Origin: Streptomyces tailanensis | Lineage (GTDB): Bacteria; Actinomycetota; Actinomycetes; Streptomycetales; Streptomycetaceae | NCBI RefSeq assembly: GCF_008386495.1 | Contig: NZ_VTHJ01000006.1 | Location: 62,001-126,000 of the forward strand | Direction of reading: 5' to 3' | Length of the DNA stretch: 64,000 nucleotides | Shown here: in pieces, positions 10,747 to 19,037 of the stretch | Layout of the letters: every line of letters starts with the position of its first letter | Numbering within the stretch: the first letter of the stretch is position 1 | Notes under the pieces: model-generated | Databases searched by the model: none | Told to the model about the DNA's origin: nothing | The model's input: the letters and a program-made list of their open reading frames with translations, nothing else | Translations under genes and position numbers: made by a program

Positions 10747-11766
10747 TCATCGGGTGCCCTTCGCGGCGAAGCTCGCGACCGAGTCGACGTTGCTCTTGTC
10801 GACGAAGGCCGGGCCGGTCAGCACCGGCTGCTCGCCGCCACCCATGTAGTTGCCGTTGTTCTTGTAGAGCCACAGCGAGTCCACGGCCAGGTAGCCCTGG
10901 AGGTAGGGCTGCTGATCGACGGCGAACTCGATGTCGCCGCTCTCGATGGCGCCGGTCAGCTCCTTGTTGAGGTCGAACGTGGCGACCTTGGCCTCGCTGC
11001 CCGCGTCGTCGACGGACTGCACCGCGGTCAGCGCGAACGGGGCGCCGAGGGTGACCACCTCGTCGATGGAGGTGTCCTGCTTCAGCTTGGCCGTGATGGT
11101 CGACTTCACCGAGGGCATGTCGGACCCGTTGACGTAGAGGTTCTCGGTCTCGCCGGAGAAGCCCCTCTTCACACCGGCGCAGCGGGCCTCCAGGGCGACA
11201 TGGCCCTGCTCCTGGATGACGCAGACGGCGTGCTTGGTGCCGCTGTCACCGAGCCGCTTACCGAGGGCCTCACCCGCGATCTGCTCATCCTGGCCGAAGT
11301 ACTCCAGCAGACTCTGTTCCTTCCAGTCGTTCACGCCGCTGTTGAAGCCGACGACAGGGATGCCGGCTTTCCTGGCCTTGGCGATGACGTCCTTCATGGC
11401 GTCCGGCTTGGCGAGGGTGACCGCGATGCCGTCGACTTTCTGGTCGATCGCGTTCTGCACGAGGTTGGCCTGGTTGGCGGCGTTGGCGTCGTTGGAGTAG
11501 ATCAGCTTGACGTTGTCCTTGGCGGCCGCGGCCTCGGCGCCCTTGCGGATGATGTCCCAGAAGGTGTCTCCGGCAACCGCGTGCGTGATCATCGCGACCG
11601 TCATCCGAGGGGTGTCGGCCTTGCCCGCGGAGGCGTTCGCGCCGCTGTCCTCGGCCTCCTTGCCGCCCGAGCCGCTGGAGCATCCGGCGAGAGTGAGGGC
11701 GGCCGCGGCCGCCAGGGCCACGACGGGGGTGAGTCTGCGGGAGCGGGAGTGGAGCGAACGGTTCAT
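10747..11766 (-). CDS. Sugar ABC transporter substrate-binding lipoprotein
   Basis: A 339-residue periplasmic-binding-protein type 1 (Peripla_BP_4) lipoprotein. The signal sequence ends in the lipobox LTLAGC with Cys29 as the lipidation site, followed by a Ser/Gly linker. The mature domain shows typical ribose/inositol-type motifs (MKDVIAKARKAGIPVVGFNS, FDLNKELTGAIESGDI, DQQPYLQGYLAVDSL). The start at 11764-11766 places the signal peptide correctly; longer frames run into a neighbouring remnant. It would deliver a sugar or cyclitol to an ABC permease, but no permease or ATPase gene is present here, so the transport operon is incomplete in this window. It converges on the idonate-type dehydrogenase. 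Confidence 0.88.
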   Translation of the reverse strand: MNRSLHSRSRRLTPVVALAAAAALTLAGCSSGSGGKEAEDSGANASAGKADTPRMTVAMITHAVAGDTFWDIIRKGAEAAAAKDNVKLIYSNDANAANQANLVQNAIDQKVDGIAVTLAKPDAMKDVIAKARKAGIPVVGFNSGVNDWKEQSLLEYFGQDEQIAGEALGKRLGDSGTKHAVCVIQEQGHVALEARCAGVKRGFSGETENLYVNGSDMPSVKSTITAKLKQDTSIDEVVTLGAPFALTAVQSVDDAGSEAKVATFDLNKELTGAIESGDIEFAVDQQPYLQGYLAVDSLWLYKNNGNYMGGGEQPVLTGPAFVDKSNVDSVASFAAKGTR

Positions 11767-11821
11767 GTCTCGGTACCTCACTGTGCTGACTGCGGGGGAA
11801 GCGGGGAATGCGGCCGAGGGT

Positions 11822-12022
11822 TCAGAGGGTGAGGGTGACGCCCGCGCTCTCACCCTGCTCGGCCAGGCGGGTGAGCGTACGGTGCGCGGGGATCCACATC
11901 TCACCGGTGGCCTCGCCGTCCCAGATCTCCTTCTGGAAGCCCGCGTCGTGGATCCGCCGTGCCCGATCCTCGATCGGCGGCTCCTGAAAGACCGTCTCGG
12001 CGCAGACCGCCAACGTGCGCAT
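11822..12022 (-). pseudogene. Hydroxypyruvate isomerase-like TIM-barrel remnant
   Basis: The ATG at 12020-12022 begins MRTLAVCAETVFQEPPIEDR, the amino terminus of the Hyi/IolE-type sugar isomerase family, through FQKEIWD. It then jumps to a later family segment, GEMWIPAHRTLTRLAEQGES, and stops at 11822. About 66 of the usual ~270 residues remain, so there is an internal deletion and loss of the carboxy half. It sits 55 bases upstream of the sugar-binding protein gene, suggesting a former sugar-catabolism operon read on the minus strand. Confidence 0.65.
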
Positions 12023-12110
12023 CGCGACTCCAGGACTAGACCGCTCTAGACGAGCAGTAGCAGTACGCCAGCAACAGAATGTCCTGTCAAGGGCCCGGAC
12101 CGGTATGCGC

Positions 12111-12122
12111 CCAGAACGTTGC
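12111..12122. promoter_or_regulatory. Repeated dyad-containing 12-mer, copy 1
   Basis: CCAGAACGTTGC occurs here and again at 12169-12180. The core AACGTT is palindromic with a central CG, as in LacI-family operators. Both copies lie upstream of the minus-strand isomerase remnant and sugar-binding lipoprotein gene, so they may be operators of that former sugar operon. The regulator is not identified. Confidence 0.35.
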
Positions 12123-12168
12123 GGTGGCTCAACGCGGACCTCCCAACGGCCTACGAACATCCCTCGCA

Positions 12169-12180
12169 CCAGAACGTTGC
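12169..12180. promoter_or_regulatory. Repeated dyad-containing 12-mer, copy 2
   Basis: Second CCAGAACGTTGC, 58 bases from the first, centre to centre. The spacing of about five and a half helical turns does not by itself prove looping. See copy 1 at 12111-12122 for the interpretation. Confidence 0.35.
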
Positions 12181-12227
12181 AGCGGCATTGGCCAGTACGT
12201 TCCTTGATCGTCCACGATCGGCCGACG

Positions 12228-12500
12228 CTCGCGGCCCGACCGGCGGGCACGAAGGTCTCCGGTGCACAGCTGTGCACCGCGCTGAACCACAAGGATCTGC
12301 CGACGCTCCTCGGCACGCCGACGGAGCAGGCGGAGACCGCCTCGGGCAGCGAGAGCTCGGTCAAGCTCGCCGACGGCACCGAGTGCGACACCCCCGAGGC
12401 GACCGTCACGACGGAGTCCCACACCGTCAAGCTCTCGGCGTCCTACGACGGCCTCCCGGTCGCCGAGTCGGTCGACTGCTTGCAGGACGCAGGAGCCTGA
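12228..12500 (+). pseudogene. DUF6215-like protein fragment
   Basis: The frame reads AARPAGTKVSGAQLCTALN, then DLPTLLGTPTEQAETASGS and ends with PVAESVDCLQDAGA before TGA at 12498-12500. From memory this resembles the extracytoplasmic part of Streptomyces DUF6215 proteins. The expected amino-terminal membrane segment is absent and no credible start or ribosome site is seen, so it is treated as a truncated remnant. Function unknown. Confidence 0.45.
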
Positions 12501-12699
12501 CAGCACGCGATCCCTGCCTCCCAGCGAACGCGCACAGTCACTGCCCCGTCTCCCAAGCCCCAGAGCTGGCGACACTTGAATACGCGAGCCCACCAGTACC
12601 GAGGCCGGTATCGGTCCTGAGGGCGGCGGTCGCCGGATCGGCCGTGGCCGACTTCGACGCGTGGGTCGCGGAGCGCTCGGCCGCGGAGTCGACCGAGCC

Positions 12700-14047
12700 G
12701 TTCACCTTTACAAGGAGCACAAGGCGGCCGACTGGAACTGGACGCCGTCCAACGACGGTGACCGCTCGGACATGGCCATCGCCCTGTACTCCAGCACCGA
12801 CGAAGGCCGGACCTGGCGGGTCCTCAACGTCGTCGCGACCGGCGGCTGGCAGGGCGGCAGCGCGGGCGCGGTGGGGCAGAACATCGCCGCCGCGAACACG
12901 CACAAGCAGGTGGATCCCCTGTGGGAGCCGTACCTGATGGTCCACAAGGGCAAGCTCGTCTGCTACTACTCGGACGAGAACGACTACACCGGCTTCGACC
13001 CGAACACCGGCGTCCCGGTCCTCGACCCCGCGAACGACACGGCAGCCGACTCGCACGGTCAGATCCTCGTGCACAAGACGTGGGACGGGCGCGCCGCGCA
13101 GTGGAGCGCTCCTGTCGTCGACATCGCGGGGCTCACCCAGGACATGGGCGGCGGCAAGACGGAGATCGGCGGCGGGCGGCCGGGCATGACGAACGTCGTC
13201 CGGACGACGGACGGCAAGTGGCTCCTCACCTACGAGTACTGGGGCGGCGGGGCCAACACCAGGTTCCGGCTCGCCGACAACCCGTGGGAGTTCCACCGTG
13301 GTTCCCCGACCGGCGAGGGCGTCACCTCCCTGCCGGTCGACACCGGTTCCCGGCGCCTGGCCATGGGCGGGCAGCCCGGTCCTCATCCGGCTTCCGGGCG
13401 GGCGCCTGGTGTACAACGCGGCCGGCAGCGGCAATGTCTGGGTCAACGAGAGCGGGCGCGGCGACGGGGTGTGGAAGGAGTACCAGACGACGTCGCGGCC
13501 CGGTTACAGCCGCAATCTGCAGTACGTCGACGGCACCGGTCGCGTCGTGATCCTCAACAACCAGGACTCGTCGACGCTCGCGTACACCGAGGTCGGCCTC
13601 GGTCAATCCGACGGCTCCTACTACCAGTTGGTGAACCGCAGGACCGACCAGGTGATCGGCACCGGGGGCAGGACCAATGACGCGAACATCGGCAACGGAG
13701 ACGTTCCCGACGTCCGTCTTGAGGCCCCCGGCTCGGTGTCGAACACGGACACCCAGTACTGGCATGTGGTGACCGAGCCGAAGGGCGGCGTGACGCTGCT
13801 GAACAAGTCGGGCGGCCGCGCGGCGGCCATCTGGACGGGCAACGCGACGGTCGGCCAGCGGATCGGCCAGTGGGTCGACAACAGCGCCACCGGCAGCTGG
13901 AACCTCATCCGGACCGAGGACGGGTTCTACAGGTTGCAGGCGATCAAGAACCCGAACCTGTACCTGACCGGCGCTTCCGCCGGGGCCCCGCTCACCCTGC
14001 AGAACGCGACGGCGGACGGCTCACAGGACTGGGAGCTCGTCCAGTAG
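12700..14047 (+). pseudogene. Sialidase-type (BNR) protein with carboxy-terminal ricin-B lectin domain, broken
   Basis: Remains of a secreted carbohydrate-active protein. One frame (about 12703-13375) holds sialidase-like blades with the Asp-box-like SSTDEGRTWRVLN and segments such as WEPYLMVHKGKLVCYYSDEN. Near 13370-13381 the frame shifts and continues as LIRLPGGRLVYNAAGSGNVW. It ends in a ricin-type beta-trefoil domain (YYQLVNRRTDQVIGTGGRT through WELVQ). There is no signal peptide or start codon: the amino terminus is missing and the region before 12700 is unrelated. The gene is therefore truncated and frameshifted. The original role was probably binding and hydrolysis of an extracellular polysaccharide. 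Confidence 0.7.
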
Positions 14048-14063
14048 CCAGGCATGAGGGAGT

Positions 14064-14561
14064 TCATCCCGGCAACGCGCCGCGCCCTTCACGGACTTCG
14101 AAGACCAGCTGGGTCTCCGTCTGCCGGACCATCGGGTGGGTGGTGATGTGTTCCAGGATGAGGTCGCGCAGGCCCTGCGGGCTCGCCACGGCCACGTGCA
14201 GGAGGAAGTCGTCGGCGCCGCCGACATGGAAGACCGTGAGCGCGCCCGGCAGTTCGACCAGCCGGTCGTACAGGTTGCGGACATGGTCCCGGCTGTGGCT
14301 GCCCAGCCGGACCTTGATGATGGCGTGGATGGGGCGGCCCAGTGCGCCGGGATCGAGCCGGGCGCTGATGCTCGTGAGGACACCGGACTCGCGCAGCGCC
14401 CGTACCCGATAGGCACAGGTCGACTCCGCGACGCCCACGCGGGCCGCGAGCGCCGCGTTCGTCATCCGGCCGTCCTCCACGAGGGCGGCCAGGATGGCGA
14501 GATCGGTGCCGTCGAGAGCGCCGGGAGCGGGTTGTGTTTTCTTCGGCTGCTGGTCCGCCAC
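14064..14561 (-). CDS. Lrp/AsnC-family transcriptional regulator
   Basis: A 165-residue feast/famine regulator. The amino-terminal helix-turn-helix runs from LDGTDLAILAALVEDGRM through AALAARVGVAESTCAYRVRAL, followed by the RAM/AsnC ligand-binding domain (FHVGGADDFLLHVAVAS). It is divergent from the PLP enzyme at 14661, and the 99-base gap is the likely shared operator region. Lrp proteins next to Cys/Met-metabolism PLP genes usually control them in response to an amino acid. The first residues (MADQQPKKTQPAPGA) are a short basic tail. The assignment is firm; the effector is unknown. Confidence 0.9.
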   Translation of the reverse strand: MADQQPKKTQPAPGALDGTDLAILAALVEDGRMTNAALAARVGVAESTCAYRVRALRESGVLTSISARLDPGALGRPIHAIIKVRLGSHSRDHVRNLYDRLVELPGALTVFHVGGADDFLLHVAVASPQGLRDLILEHITTHPMVRQTETQLVFEVREGRGALPG

Positions 14562-14660
14562 AGGGCCCTCCGCTTGCTGAATCCGCGCCGATTCCGGCGA
14601 GGTGATTTACTTTCCACAACACATCTTGCATGTTCCTGTGGATCCACTCACAGTCTGGGC

Positions 14661-15872
14661 ATGACTTCGTCACGCCTTCAACTCGACTCCATCGCCGTGC
14701 ACGCCGGCCGTGAGGACTTGGCAGGGCTCGGCGTACACGTTCCGCCCATCGATCTGTCGTCGACCAGTCCGCTGCCGGACATCGAGTCCGGCGGCCTGTC
14801 CTACGAGGCCATGGCGTCGGGGGGGATGCCGACCGCCGAGGGCGGGGCCGTCTACGCGCGGCTGTGGAACCCCACGGTGGCGCGGTTCGAGTCGGCGCTG
14901 GCCCGGCTGGAGAACGCCGAGGCGGCGGTGGCGTACTCCTCGGGCATGGCGGCGATGACCGCGGCGGTCCTCGCGACGACGAAGGAGACCGGCCGCCGCC
15001 ACGTCCTGGCGGTCCGCCCCCTCTACGGCGGGACCGACCACCTGCTGGCATCAGGCCTGCTCGGAGCCGAGGTCACCTACTGCGCGGCGTCCGACGTAGC
15101 CACCTGCGTCCGGCCCGACACGGCGCTGGTCGTGCTGGAGACACCCGCCAACCCGACCCTCGACCTGGTCGACATCCGTGCCGTCGTCGAGGCCGCCGGC
15201 ACTGTTCCCGTGCTCGTGGACAACACCTTCGCGACCCCGATTCTGCAGAATCCCCTCGACTTCGGCGCCTCGATGGTCCTGCACAGCGCGACCAAGTACC
15301 TCGGCGGGCACGGCGATGTCGTCGCCGGTGTCATCGCCTGCGACCAGGAACGGGCAGCCGCACTGCGCCGCGTACGAGCCGTCACCGGCGGCCTGCTCCA
15401 CCCGCTGGGCGCCTACCTCCTGCACCGGGGACTCGCCACCCTCCCGATCCGGGTACGCGCACAGCAGGCGAACGCCCAGCGCATCGCCGCCTGGCTGACG
15501 ACCCACCCGAGCGTCGCCCGCGTCCACTACCCCGGGATCGCGGGAGACCCCCAGGGTCTGCTGGGCACCCAGCTGAAAGGGCCGGGGGCGATGATCTCCA
15601 TCGACCTCCTCGGCGGCTACGAGCAGGCCAAGCACGTCACTTCAGCCGTAACCCTCTTCACCCACGCGGTGTCCCTGGGCGGCGTCGACTCCCTCATCCA
15701 GCACCCCGCCGCCCTGACGCACCGCCCCGTCGCCCCCGAGGCCCGCCCCACCCCCGGCCTCCTCCGCCTCTCCATCGGCCTCGAAGCCCCCGAGGACCTG
15801 ATGACCGACCTGGACCAGGCCCTCGCCGCACATCGCGGGGTCCCGGTGCCGGCGGGCGCGTCGCACGCGTAG
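14661..15872 (+). CDS. Trans-sulfuration PLP-dependent enzyme (cystathionine/methionine gamma-lyase-like)
   Basis: A 403-residue member of the Cys/Met metabolism PLP enzyme family. Visible features are the YARLWNPTVARFESALARLE segment, the cofactor-stacking region AYSSGMAAMTAAVLA, the Asp of VDNTFATPILQNPL, and the PLP lysine in SATKYLGGHGDVVAG. The carboxy domain ends with LLRLSIGLEAPEDL. The ATG at 14661 fits the family amino terminus. Family members perform gamma-elimination or gamma-replacement on cystathionine, homocysteine or methionine; the sequence alone does not decide which. The divergent Lrp-type gene is the probable regulator. Confidence 0.88.
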   Translation: MTSSRLQLDSIAVHAGREDLAGLGVHVPPIDLSSTSPLPDIESGGLSYEAMASGGMPTAEGGAVYARLWNPTVARFESALARLENAEAAVAYSSGMAAMTAAVLATTKETGRRHVLAVRPLYGGTDHLLASGLLGAEVTYCAASDVATCVRPDTALVVLETPANPTLDLVDIRAVVEAAGTVPVLVDNTFATPILQNPLDFGASMVLHSATKYLGGHGDVVAGVIACDQERAAALRRVRAVTGGLLHPLGAYLLHRGLATLPIRVRAQQANAQRIAAWLTTHPSVARVHYPGIAGDPQGLLGTQLKGPGAMISIDLLGGYEQAKHVTSAVTLFTHAVSLGGVDSLIQHPAALTHRPVAPEARPTPGLLRLSIGLEAPEDLMTDLDQALAAHRGVPVPAGASHA

Positions 15873-15884
15873 CCCTCAGCACTA

Positions 15885-15906
15885 AACTTGGCGACAGCGT
15901 CAAGTT
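15885..15906. promoter_or_regulatory. Inverted repeat AACTTG-N10-CAAGTT
   Basis: A 6-base perfect inverted repeat whose arms extend imperfectly inward (GCG/CGT). It is followed by a GAGGAGG ribosome-site-like stretch and a 17-codon frame from TTG 15918 to TGA 15971 (MELLTLECVQERSGERE). It looks like a regulator operator plus the start of a lost gene, interrupted just before the TnpB-related gene. No binding protein is known. Confidence 0.35.
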
Positions 15907-16083
15907 ACGAGGAGGGTTTGGAGCTGCTGACGTTGGAGTGCGTTCAAGAGCGTTCTGGTGAGCGGGAGTGAGTGTGGGTGGTCTGTGTCGTGTCGCGTGG
16001 TCCGGGCGGCCGGGGGGCGGTTTCTGTAGGGCCGGCTTCTGTGGGGAACTGACGTTCTTTCATCGAAGGTGTGACCTTCATGG

Positions 16084-17774
16084 GTGACGCTCGTTTCCCA
16101 TGGTGACGGGATCTTCGGGTGGGGTCGGGGCGGGGGTGACGGGGTGGGTGAGCTGAGGAGCGTGGCGCCGTCGTTCGTCGCGTCCGGTCCGAGCGGTGTG
16201 GCCATCCGCACCCGCCTCAAGCACCTGACGCCCGGGGATGAGGAGGTGTTGCGGCTGGTCGGCGCGCATCTGGGCGCGCTGGCTTCGAAGGATCTCAAGG
16301 CCCGCTGCCGGGACGGTCTGGAGCGCTCGGCTGAGGCATGGGCGGTGCGCAAGCGGGCACTGACGCCCCTGTCGTCGTCGCGGTGGGCGGGCAGTATCAC
16401 CAAGGCCACTCATGACCAGTGGGCGTTGGCCCGCCGCTGCCAGCTGGCGCACATCCAGAACCTGGGAGCGGGCATCCGCACCATCAAGCACCGGCTGTCC
16501 CTGCCGGTCGGGCAGAAGGGAACCAAGCAAGCGCCGGGGGTTACCGGTCCCAGCGGGAGTGGCATGCGAAGTCGCGGCGGCTGCGGGCGCTGGAAGACCG
16601 GCTGACTACAGTGTGGGCCGACCGTGAGGCCGGAGTCGTGCATGTCGTGCGGGGCGGCAGGCAACTGGCCCGCACCCGGCACCACCTGGAGGCCGCCCAG
16701 CTCACGGAGTCGCAGTGGCGCCGGGCCTGGGAGGCGGAGCGCTGGTTCTGCCAGGCGGACGGTGAGTCCGGCAAGCGCTATGGCAACGAGACGATCCGCG
16801 TCAGTCCCGACGGCGAGGTGAGCCTCAAACTGCCCGCACCCCTCGGGCATCTGGCCAACGCTCCGCACGGGCGGTACGTCCTGGCGTGCCGGGTCGTGTT
16901 CGCGCACCGGGGCACCGAATGGGCGGACCGCGTCGCGGCCAACCGGGCGATCGCCTACCGCCTCCACCTGGATACGGGCCGGGACCGCTGGTATCTGACC
17001 GCGTCCTGGCAGATCCCGGTGGAACAGAGGGTCCCGCTCCAGGGCGCGCTCGTCCACGGTGTGATCGGCGTCGACATGAACGCCGACCACCTGGCCGCCT
17101 GGCGCCTGGACGTCCACGGCAACCCGATGGGCGGCCCGCGCCGTTTCTTCTACGACCTGTCCGGCACCCGCGAACACCGCGACGCCCAGGTCCGCCATGC
17201 CCTGACCCGTCTGCTGCACTGGGCCAGGTCCTGTGGTGTGAAGGCGGTCGCGGTGGAGGATCTGGACTTCGCCGCGGAGAAGACCCGCGAAAAGCACGGA
17301 CGCCGCAATCGGTTCCGACAGCTGATCTCCGGCATGCCCACCGGCAAACTCCGCGCCCGACTGTCATCCATGGCCGATCAGACGGGTATCGCGGTCATCG
17401 CCGTCGACCCGGCCTACACCAGCCGTTGGGGCGCCCAGCACTGGCACAAACCCCTCACCACCACAACCCGCGAGACCACTCGCCACGACGCAGCCGCCGT
17501 GGCGATCGGAAGGCGCGCCCAGGGACACCCGATCCGGCGACGGACGACACCGCCCCCACAGCACCGGAGTGATGCGGTGGGGCATCGGACCGTCCAGGCC
17601 CGACCAGGCGTCCCTGGGCGTGAGGGAACCCGCCCCCGCATCCCCGGACCACGGACACGATCCGTGCCGCCCGGACGCGGAGCGAACGCGGGCAACCAGA
17701 ACGCCCAACACCGTCCGGGGCGTTCGGCCGAGCATGAATCCTGGCAACAGGACTCACTCCCGCTCAGTCTCTAG
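16084..17774 (+). pseudogene. TnpB-related IS200/IS605 accessory protein without zinc finger, one-base frameshift
   Basis: About 540 residues once the frame is restored. The first frame (GTG at 16084 or 16144) reads SVAPSFVASGPSGVAIRTRL to QKGTKQAPG; in the run of five Gs at 16536-16540 one base is missing, and the other frame continues with GYRSQREWHAKSRRLRALED to TAG 17772-17774. All three RuvC acidic residues survive: Asp in GVIGVDMNADHLAAW, Glu in VAVEDLDFAAEKTREK, and Asp in RHDAAAVAIGRRA. The usual TnpB zinc finger after VDPAYTS is replaced by RWGAQHWHKP with no cysteines. A basic, Pro/Arg-rich tail follows. There is no TnpA or obvious element ends. Intact relatives in Streptomyces, as I recall them, share this layout. 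Confidence 0.8.
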
Positions 17775-17783
17775 GAACGGTTC

Positions 17784-18010
17784 GATGGCGAAGGCAGGCC
17801 TGCGCGCGGATGCGCGCCGCAACATCGAGAAGCTCAAGGCGGCCGCCATCGAGGTCTTCCGCGAGAAGGGCCTGCACGCCCCGCTGGAGGAGATCGCCCA
17901 GCGGGCCGGGGTGAGCACGGGCACGCTGTACAACCGGTTCGGCTCCCGCGAGGCGCTGATCGACGCGGTCATGCCGAACCTCGCCCAGGACACCATCGCG
18001 CGGGCACACG
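17784..18010 (+). pseudogene. TetR-family regulator, amino-terminal fragment
   Basis: ATG 17784 opens a classic TetR DNA-binding domain: MAKAGLRADARRNIEKLKAA, then EEIAQRAGVSTGTLYNRFGSR and EALIDAVMPN. After about 75 residues the sequence changes abruptly into a ureohydrolase, so the ligand-binding domain is gone. It begins 9 bases after the TnpB-related stop. It might once have followed the inverted repeat at 15885-15906, but that is speculation. Confidence 0.75.
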
Positions 18011-18490
18011 GTTCGGCCCGCAGTACATCCGCCAGACCGACTACAACCCGCACGACGGCTCGCGTCCCTCGCCGGCCATGCGGGTCGACGCCCTGCGGGA
18101 CCTGCGCGGCTACGACGCCGGCGACGTGGAGATGTTCTCGGGCGACGCCGAACGCTCCGTACGCGACCTGCAGACCGCCGTGCACGCCGTCGCACGTACC
18201 GGCGCGATCCCGCTGATCCTCGGCGGTGACCACACCATCGCCTGGCCGGACGCGGCCGGCGTGGCCCAGCACATCGGACAGGGCAGGGTCTCGGTGATCC
18301 ACTTCGACGCCCACGTCGACACCGTCGACGTCGAGTTCGGCTCGCAGTCGGACACGGCCAGCCCATGCGCCGGCTCATCGAATCCGGCGCGATACGCGGC
18401 GACCGCTTCCTGCAGATCGGCTGCGTGGCTACTGGCCGCCGCCCGAGACGCTGGACTGGATGGCGCGGCAGCGTGAGGCGGTGCAGGGCG
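18011..18490 (+). pseudogene. Agmatinase/ureohydrolase fragment (SpeB-like)
   Basis: From 18012 the frame reads FGPQYIRQTDYNPHDGSRPS, a mid-protein segment of the arginase/agmatinase family. It continues through the Mn ligand regions ILGGDHTIAWP and VIHFDAHVDTVD, then loses frame near 18360. Other frames carry HGQPMRRLIESGAIRGDRFL and GYWPPPETLDWMARQREAVQ up to about 18490. Both ends of the protein and the last metal-binding motif are missing and at least two indels are present, so it is non-functional. Confidence 0.75.
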
Positions 18491-18518
18491 GGGTAACCGG
18501 CCGGGGCGACGGGGGCGG

Positions 18519-18957
18519 TCAGCGCACCCGGGTCTCTTCGAGCGGAGCCACACTCATGGTCTGGCCTGTCTCGGCGGGCAGGTGGGGTGTGTGGTTGACC
18601 AGGCCGGCGGAGTTGCCGACTACGGCGATGCTGCTGGTGTTGTGCAGGAGGGCGGCGGCGACGGGGTTGAGGGAGCCGCCCGCGCCGGCGAGCAGGCCGG
18701 CGAGCAGGCCGGCGAGGTTGACGCCGATGGCGAGGCCGTAGTTCCGCCGTACGACGCGGAGGGTGTGGCGGCTGAGTTCCACGACGGCGGCGACCTGGCG
18801 GAGGTCGTTGCCGGCGAGGGCGATGTCGGCGGTCTCCAGGGCGACGTGGGAGGAGTGTTCGCCCATGGCGATGCCGACGTCGGCCAGTGCGAGGGCGGGC
18901 GCGTCGTTGGTGCCGTCGCCGACCACCAGTCGCCTCGGTGCGCCACGAACCCGCTTG
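18519..18957 (-). pseudogene. P-type cation-transporting ATPase, carboxy-terminal fragment
   Basis: On the minus strand the hinge motif VVGDGTNDAPALALADVGIA is followed by two membrane segments (YGLAIGVNLAGLLAGLLAGA and the stretch after NPVAAALLHNTSSI). The frame ends at 18519. Only about 140 of roughly 700 residues remain; the phosphorylation site, nucleotide-binding domain and metal-binding membrane helices are missing. The type resembles heavy-metal (P1B) ATPases. The break lies at the Zur-like box of the next operon, so recombination probably joined the two. Confidence 0.75.
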
Positions 18958-18964
18958 TGGTCTA

Positions 18965-18985
18965 TTTGAAAATGATTACCATGTG
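18965..18985 (+). promoter_or_regulatory. Putative Zur box of the anchored-repeat ABC operon
   Basis: TTTGAAAATGATTACCATGTG closely resembles actinobacterial Zur operators (TGAAAATGATTTTCA-type cores). It ends about 50 bases before the TTG start of the first gene of a zinc-type ABC operon, which fits repression of a metal-uptake operon when zinc is plentiful. No Zur gene is in this window. The call is by motif resemblance and context. Confidence 0.65.
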
Positions 18986-19037
18986 TCTTGTCCGTGCACG
19001 CTCAAGCGCGTGTACCTTCTGACCCGGGGGGATCCCC

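Noticed and set aside
11767..11904. Longer start for the sugar-binding lipoprotein
   Set aside because: Would put about 46 residues before the signal peptide and run into the isomerase remnant.
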